6,788 nucleotides of DNA from positions 1-6,788 of the forward strand of contig CAYQQO010000033.1 in NCBI GenBank assembly GCA_964420115.1. Direction: 5' to 3'. A program made the translations under genes and the position numbers. The notes beneath the pieces were generated by a model, which did no database searches, was not told the origin of the DNA, and worked only from the letters and a program-made list of their open reading frames with translations. Below, one piece after another: positions 3,732 to 6,788 of the stretch; within the stretch, counting starts at the first letter, position 1, and every line of letters starts with the position of its first letter. The DNA comes from CAYQQO01 sp964420115 (GTDB taxonomy: Bacteria > Patescibacteriota > Minisyncoccia > Portnoybacterales > UBA2143).

Positions 3732-6312
3732 AATTCCTAAGCCGCTAAAAAAAGATAAATTTCGCTTCATTAAGGTTAAGAATAAAACAAAGAGGCCTTT
3801 TGAAAATAATTGGCAGAAAAGCAAGAACTACAAACATGAGGATCCCCAGCTAAAAAACCATCTCAAAAAAGGTGGTAACTATGGAGTTGTCTGTGGTTAT
3901 GGTAAACTTGTTGTGATTGACTGCGACCAAAAGGAAAGCGAGCTCGCTGTTAAAAAACATTTACCCAAGACACTCACAGTTAAGACTGGCTCAGGCGGTA
4001 AACATTATTATTTTATTTGTAATGATTTAGAAAAACCAATTAGGCTGACTTCCGGTAATGCACAGGGGGACATTGGAGATGTGCAGTTTACGGGTAAAAT
4101 GGTTGTAGGCCCTGGCTCGGTGCACCCAAGTGGGAATAAATACAAAATTGTAAACAAGAACAAGATAGCTAAAGTTAAGGCAGAGGATATAAAAGGTGCT
4201 TTATCGCCGTGGATTAAAAAAACAGTGCGAGAAGATTCGCTGGATAGTCAGGATTATTCTAATGATTTAGATCTAAATATAACTGATTTCGTAAGTACTG
4301 GTGGATTTACAAAGCGGGGTAATGAATACCAGGGTGCGCATCCAATTCACGGCTCCAAGACAAAAATGAATTTCTGTGTTAATCCCAGTAAAAATACATG
4401 GTACTGCTTCAGGCATGATACAGGTGGCGGGGCATTAAGCTGGGTTGCTGTAAAGCACGGTATAATTTCTTGTGATGAGGCTGTTCCAGGCGCCTTGAAA
4501 GGTAAGAAGTTTAAAGAAGTTCTGAAAATACTGGAAAAAAAGTATGATATAAAAACAGAAACAACACCAAAAAAGGAGAGGGAACTAGATGCTGAAGAAT
4601 TCAAAATACAACATATTATTCTTGAAACTTTGTCAGATGCAGATAAAAAAATGGAACAAAAGGCAAGAGAGGCAAGTGAAGCCCTAGCAAGAGAATTCCA
4701 GAAAATATATAGTGTGCACACTATAGAACAAGATGATAATAGAGAAATGTGGATTTTTGAGGATGGTATATATGTGCCTAAGGGCGAAACAAAAATAAAA
4801 GCGTTTTGTAGAAGAATAATGGGTAATGCATACAAAAAATATTATCTAAATCTTGTACTTGATAAAATTGAGGCGGACACATTCATAGATAAAAAGAAAT
4901 TTTTCTCAGAAGAAAATCCCTGGTTATTGCCCGTTAAAAATGGCATACTTGATTTAAAAACAAGGGTTTTGAATGATCACAGCCCTGAAAAAATTTTTTT
5001 TACTAAACTTCCTATAAAATATGATCCCAAGGCTGGGTGTCCTGGCTTAAAAAAATTTATAAGACAAATAATTAGAGAAAGTGATATTCCATTAATTCAG
5101 GAACTTTTTGGTTTCATACTAGTTAAGGATTATTTTTTACACAAATGCTTTATGTTTATAGGTGACGGCTCAAATGGAAAGGGACGTTTAATTCATTTAA
5201 TTAAGAGGTTTGTAGGAGAAGATAATGCAGAAGGTATAGATCTACATGAATTAGTAAATAGCCCCTTTGCAATGGCAAATCTGCATAGAAAATTAGTAAA
5301 TTTAGCTGGTGATATATCCAATGAGGCAATAGGGAAAATTAATATTTTGAAGGAATTGACTGGCGACGGACTAGTGGGTGCAAACAGAAAAAATAAAAGC
5401 TACATTAAATTTAATAACTATGCTAAAATAATAAATTCCGCCAATAAATTACCACAAATTTTTGATGATAGTTATGGAACATGGCGAAGGTGGGTAAAAA
5501 TACCCTTTATAAATAAATTTGTTTCAGAAAAAGAATATAAAAAAATTCCAGATAGTGAAAAAGAAAATGTTTTCATAAAACGTCCTAAAATAGTGGAAAA
5601 AATATTAGAAGAAAATCCAAAAGAATTAAGTGGTCTTTTGAATTGGGCATTAAATGGTCTAGATAGATTAATTATAAATGAGGAATTTTCAACCTCCAAA
5701 ACTGTTCAAGAAGTAGAACGTTCCTGGAAACGGGAAAGTAATAGTTTTGAAGCATTCTGCCAAGATTGGATTGAAGAAGCAAATATGAATGAAATGATTT
5801 CAAAACAGGAATTAAAGGATAAATATTCAGAATATTGCCGAAAAAATAGGTTAAAAACAGTCGGTGATAAGGCAATAAAAACTATTCTTGGTAAAAATTT
5901 CCGAGCCTATGAGAAACAACACAGAACAGATGAAGGTCGGGAAAGATTTTGGCATGGTATAAAATTAAAAAAGAAGAAAAATGTCACAGGTGTCACAAGA
6001 AGAGGCGTTTTTCCCACTTACCCTAATTATACTACTACTCCTTATAGTGAAGTTGAGACCCCCGTGACAGTTGTGACAGGTGTGCCAAATTCAGATAGTA
6101 GTAGGAGTAAGAACAAGAAACGGTACATAAACTTTAAAGTAGCTACGAACAAGAATGTTTTAAATCCGGTACTTTCGGTACCAAAACAAGAAAAAACACC
6201 TAAAAGCCGTGATATTTGTCAATCTTGCGGTTATTTTGAAAACAATGAATGTCTTTTAAATCCCAACCAAGACCCTGAAGAATGTAATAATTATAAAAAA
6301 AAAGGGAGGTGA
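3721..6312 (+). CDS. Primase-polymerase / D5-type SF3 helicase replication protein (863 aa)
   Basis: It probably primes and unwinds DNA at the element's origin. Residues ~10-170 are a bifunctional prim-pol domain: VVIDCD with D67 and D69, SGGKHYYF with H95, then GDVQFTGKMVVGPGSVHPSG with D120 as likely third metal ligand. Residues 203-246 resemble a CHC2 primase zinc site, with H207-P-I-H210 and C229-F-R-H232 as ligands. After a charged helical linker (about 285-325) comes a D5_N-like region (~390-470). The SF3 helicase follows: Walker A GDGSNGKG (481-488, with Gly instead of Ser/Thr after the Lys), Walker B NLAGD ending at D531, sensor NSANKLP (572-578) and Arg finger TWRRW (587-591). Residues ~665-745 look like a winged-helix C-terminal domain. 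A Val-Thr-rich linker (~757-790) and a small C833-x2-C836-x7-C844-x10-C855 cluster end the protein. ATG 3721 is chosen for its ribosome binding site. GC content drops sharply in the helicase half. Prim-pol plus SF3 helicase is a known plasmid and virus replicase type; I am confident of the class but not of a named relative. Confidence 0.92.
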   Translation: MKIKIPKPLKKDKFRFIKVKNKTKRPFENNWQKSKNYKHEDPQLKNHLKKGGNYGVVCGYGKLVVIDCDQKESELAVKKHLPKTLTVKTGSGGKHYYFICNDLEKPIRLTSGNAQGDIGDVQFTGKMVVGPGSVHPSGNKYKIVNKNKIAKVKAEDIKGALSPWIKKTVREDSLDSQDYSNDLDLNITDFVSTGGFTKRGNEYQGAHPIHGSKTKMNFCVNPSKNTWYCFRHDTGGGALSWVAVKHGIISCDEAVPGALKGKKFKEVLKILEKKYDIKTETTPKKERELDAEEFKIQHIILETLSDADKKMEQKAREASEALAREFQKIYSVHTIEQDDNREMWIFEDGIYVPKGETKIKAFCRRIMGNAYKKYYLNLVLDKIEADTFIDKKKFFSEENPWLLPVKNGILDLKTRVLNDHSPEKIFFTKLPIKYDPKAGCPGLKKFIRQIIRESDIPLIQELFGFILVKDYFLHKCFMFIGDGSNGKGRLIHLIKRFVGEDNAEGIDLHELVNSPFAMANLHRKLVNLAGDISNEAIGKINILKELTGDGLVGANRKNKSYIKFNNYAKIINSANKLPQIFDDSYGTWRRWVKIPFINKFVSEKEYKKIPDSEKENVFIKRPKIVEKILEENPKELSGLLNWALNGLDRLIINEEFSTSKTVQEVERSWKRESNSFEAFCQDWIEEANMNEMISKQELKDKYSEYCRKNRLKTVGDKAIKTILGKNFRAYEKQHRTDEGRERFWHGIKLKKKKNVTGVTRRGVFPTYPNYTTTPYSEVETPVTVVTGVPNSDSSRSKNKKRYINFKVATNKNVLNPVLSVPKQEKTPKSRDICQSCGYFENNECLLNPNQDPEECNNYKKKGR
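4708..4725. repeat. Perfect 18-bp palindrome inside the primase gene
   Basis: TATAGTGTGCACACTATA is exactly self-complementary and encodes IYSVHTI in the linker before the helicase domain. The arm CACTATA also occurs twice in the non-coding right end (6720-6726 and 6774-6780). A binding site or a chance event are both possible. Confidence 0.55.
5982..6087. repeat. Two facing sets of 9-bp iterons in the primase 3' region
   Basis: The left set is TGTCACA at 5982-5988 and 5991-5997. The right set, in inverse orientation, is cGTGACA (6063-6069), TGTGACA (6072-6078) and TGTGcCA (6081-6087), all at a 9-bp period. The 16-nt arms 5982-5997 and 6063-6078 are complementary at 13 positions. They encode Val-Thr repeats (NVTGVT, PVTVVTGVP). 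They may be an iteron-type origin or regulatory site embedded in the replication gene, or only a low-complexity protein linker. Confidence 0.45.
6304..6312 (+). promoter_or_regulatory. Ribosome binding site containing the primase stop codon
   Basis: GGGAGGTGA is an essentially full match to the anti-Shine-Dalgarno end of 16S rRNA, 7 nt before ATG 6320. Its last three bases, TGA (6310-6312), are the stop codon of the primase. Terminating ribosomes thus sit on the next gene's binding site, which suggests coupling and high output of the small protein relative to the primase. Confidence 0.85.
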
Positions 6313-6319
6313 AAACTAA

Positions 6320-6628
6320 ATGACAAATATAAAAGAAGCGGCAGAGAACTATGTTTCAGGGCCACCAACAGTAGATTTGCTTGATAAAATAACAGTTGAT
6401 CTGGATATAAGTGAAGAAAAACGAACAACCATGGATAAGAGAACAGGAGAGGAAGAAGAATACACCATAAAAACTGTAACCGTTGAAGGCACAAAATACA
6501 GGGTTCCTAATTCAGTTCTGCAACAACTTAAAACCCACCTTGAAGACAACCCGGAGTTAGAACATTTCAAGGTTAAAAAAACTGGTGAAGGAATGAAAAC
6601 AAGATACACTGTAATTCCAGTGAAGTAA
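6320..6628 (+). CDS. Small uncharacterised protein of the replication operon (102 aa)
   Basis: The start is fixed by an excellent ribosome binding site 7 nt upstream, and the gene begins 7 nt after the primase stop. The N-terminal half is acidic (DLLDKITVDLDISEEK, then GEEEEY at about 43-48). The C-terminal half is beta-rich and looks like a small folded domain: TIKTVTVEGTKYRVPNS (49-65), a helix (VLQQLKTHLEDN, 66-77), then FKVKKTGEGMKTRYTVIPV (83-101). No signal peptide, membrane segment or Cys motif is present. I cannot name the family. The ending, a basic K-x-G-x-G-x-x-T-[RK]-Y-T-V-x-P pattern, reminds me of small phage and archaeal-element proteins found beside replication genes. A single-strand DNA-binding or replisome accessory role is inferred from position and probable high expression, not shown. 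Confidence 0.75.
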   Translation: MTNIKEAAENYVSGPPTVDLLDKITVDLDISEEKRTTMDKRTGEEEEYTIKTVTVEGTKYRVPNSVLQQLKTHLEDNPELEHFKVKKTGEGMKTRYTVIPVK

Positions 6629-6668
6629 GTGAAAGTAGTTCCAAATCGAAACAGAAACAGAAAATTTA

Positions 6669-6697
6669 GGGGTGAAATATTCCCGATTTTTTTATTT
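6669..6697 (+). terminator. Oligo-T terminator of the replication operon
   Basis: A weak 4-bp stem (GGGG 6669-6672 with TCCC 6681-6684, including one G-T pair) is followed by T7 at 6687-6693 and ATTT to 6697. In archaea a T-rich tract on the non-template strand is itself enough to end transcription, so the T7 tract is the main evidence. It lies 58 nt after the last stop codon. Confidence 0.65.
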
Positions 6698-6725
6698 AGT
6701 AGCCCACCATTCCAAAAACCACTAT

Positions 6726-6745
6726 ATGTAGTATATATACTACAT
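6726..6745. promoter_or_regulatory. Perfect 20-bp palindrome, candidate operator or activator site
   Basis: ATGTAGTATATATACTACAT is exactly self-complementary and ends 9 bp before the TATA box at 6755. It uses the same GTAGT/ACTAC half-sites as the palindrome at 3051-3064, but with the halves facing the other way and a wider spacing. The AbrB/MazE-type regulator encoded at 3067-3279 is the obvious candidate ligand (inference). Upstream of a BRE-TATA pair it could activate as well as repress. Confidence 0.6.
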
Positions 6746-6763
6746 CATGGAAATCTATAAATA
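6739..6763 (+). promoter_or_regulatory. Archaeal-type promoter for a gene beyond the right edge
   Basis: ACTACATCAT (6739-6748), a purine-rich BRE-like GGAAAT (6749-6754) and the TATA box CTATAAATA (6755-6763) are arranged as in the promoter at 3020-3045. Transcription would start at about 6781-6786, just before the window ends. The driven gene is not in the window. Confidence 0.6.
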
Positions 6764-6788
6764 CCACCACCACCACTATATACATAGG

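Larger units (their letters stand above)
6718..6781 (+). repeat. Direct repeat ACCACTATAT, with an (ACC)4 run
   Basis: ACCACTATAT occurs at 6718-6727 and 6772-6781, 54 bp apart, flanking the palindrome and TATA box. The second copy runs on from four tandem ACC units (6763-6774). The copies could bracket a control region; the second overlaps the expected transcription start. Confidence 0.45.

Noticed and set aside
4347..4835. 162-codon open frame on the - strand
   Set aside because: It lies opposite the conserved zinc site and linker of the primase; the translation is a Ser/Phe/Ile-rich shadow without motifs.
6295..6306. A9 run before GGG as a programmed frameshift site
   Set aside because: Both shifted frames stop within a few codons (TGA at 6321-6323 and TAA at 6317-6319), so no extended or fused product would be made.
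6629..6760. GTG-started 43-codon frame after the last gene
   Set aside because: No ribosome binding site, and it would run through the oligo-T terminator, the 20-bp palindrome and the second promoter.
6763..6774. (ACC)4 run as the start of a CRISPR or larger tandem array
   Set aside because: Only four 3-bp units, with no spacers; a short microsatellite-like run.

Overview
The window looks like a piece of an archaeal mobile element (virus, provirus or plasmid). It holds six genes, all on the + strand. The archaeal assignment rests on three things. There are two AT-rich TATA-like boxes (3036-3045 and 6755-6763), each behind the same 10-mer. One regulator gene starts about 26 nt after the middle of its TATA box, as in a leaderless archaeal transcript. 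Strong GGAGGTG-type ribosome binding sites precede the other genes, and the element encodes a primase-polymerase/SF3 helicase replication protein. The phylum cannot be told from this sequence, and no integrase, tRNA gene, attachment site or CRISPR array is visible.

Left part (1 to about 2990), probable structural or membrane module. It contains the 3' end of a membrane protein with an exported-looking N-terminal stretch and three transmembrane segments. Next is an 809-residue protein of unknown family with one Gly/Ala-rich hydrophobic segment, a beta-rich middle, a Pro-rich stretch and a basic C-terminus. Last is a 47-residue basic protein behind a very strong ribosome binding site. An imperfect hairpin spans the last stop codon and probably closes this transcript. 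The promoter lies left of the window.

Middle (about 3000 to 3066), a compact control region. It holds a dyad, the shared 10-mer ACTACATCAT, a TATA box and a perfect 14-bp palindrome that ends two bases before the next start codon. It drives a small AbrB/MazE-type DNA-binding protein, so the palindrome is a good candidate for an autoregulatory operator.

Right part (3067 to 6628), replication and regulation operon. The order is AbrB-type regulator, HNH endonuclease, a large primase-helicase that overlaps the HNH gene by 11 bases, and a 102-residue protein whose ribosome binding site contains the primase stop codon. The primase carries a prim-pol domain, a CHC2-like zinc site, D5-type and SF3 helicase domains, a winged-helix-like region, a Val-Thr linker and a four-Cys tail. 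Its DNA holds an 18-bp perfect palindrome and two facing sets of 9-bp repeats (TGTCACA / TGTGACA), a possible intragenic replication signal. An oligo-T terminator follows the last gene. After it comes a second promoter with a perfect 20-bp palindrome built from the same ACTAC/GTAGT half-sites, pointing to a gene beyond the window. The likely logic is that one small regulator controls its own replication operon and at least one further operon.
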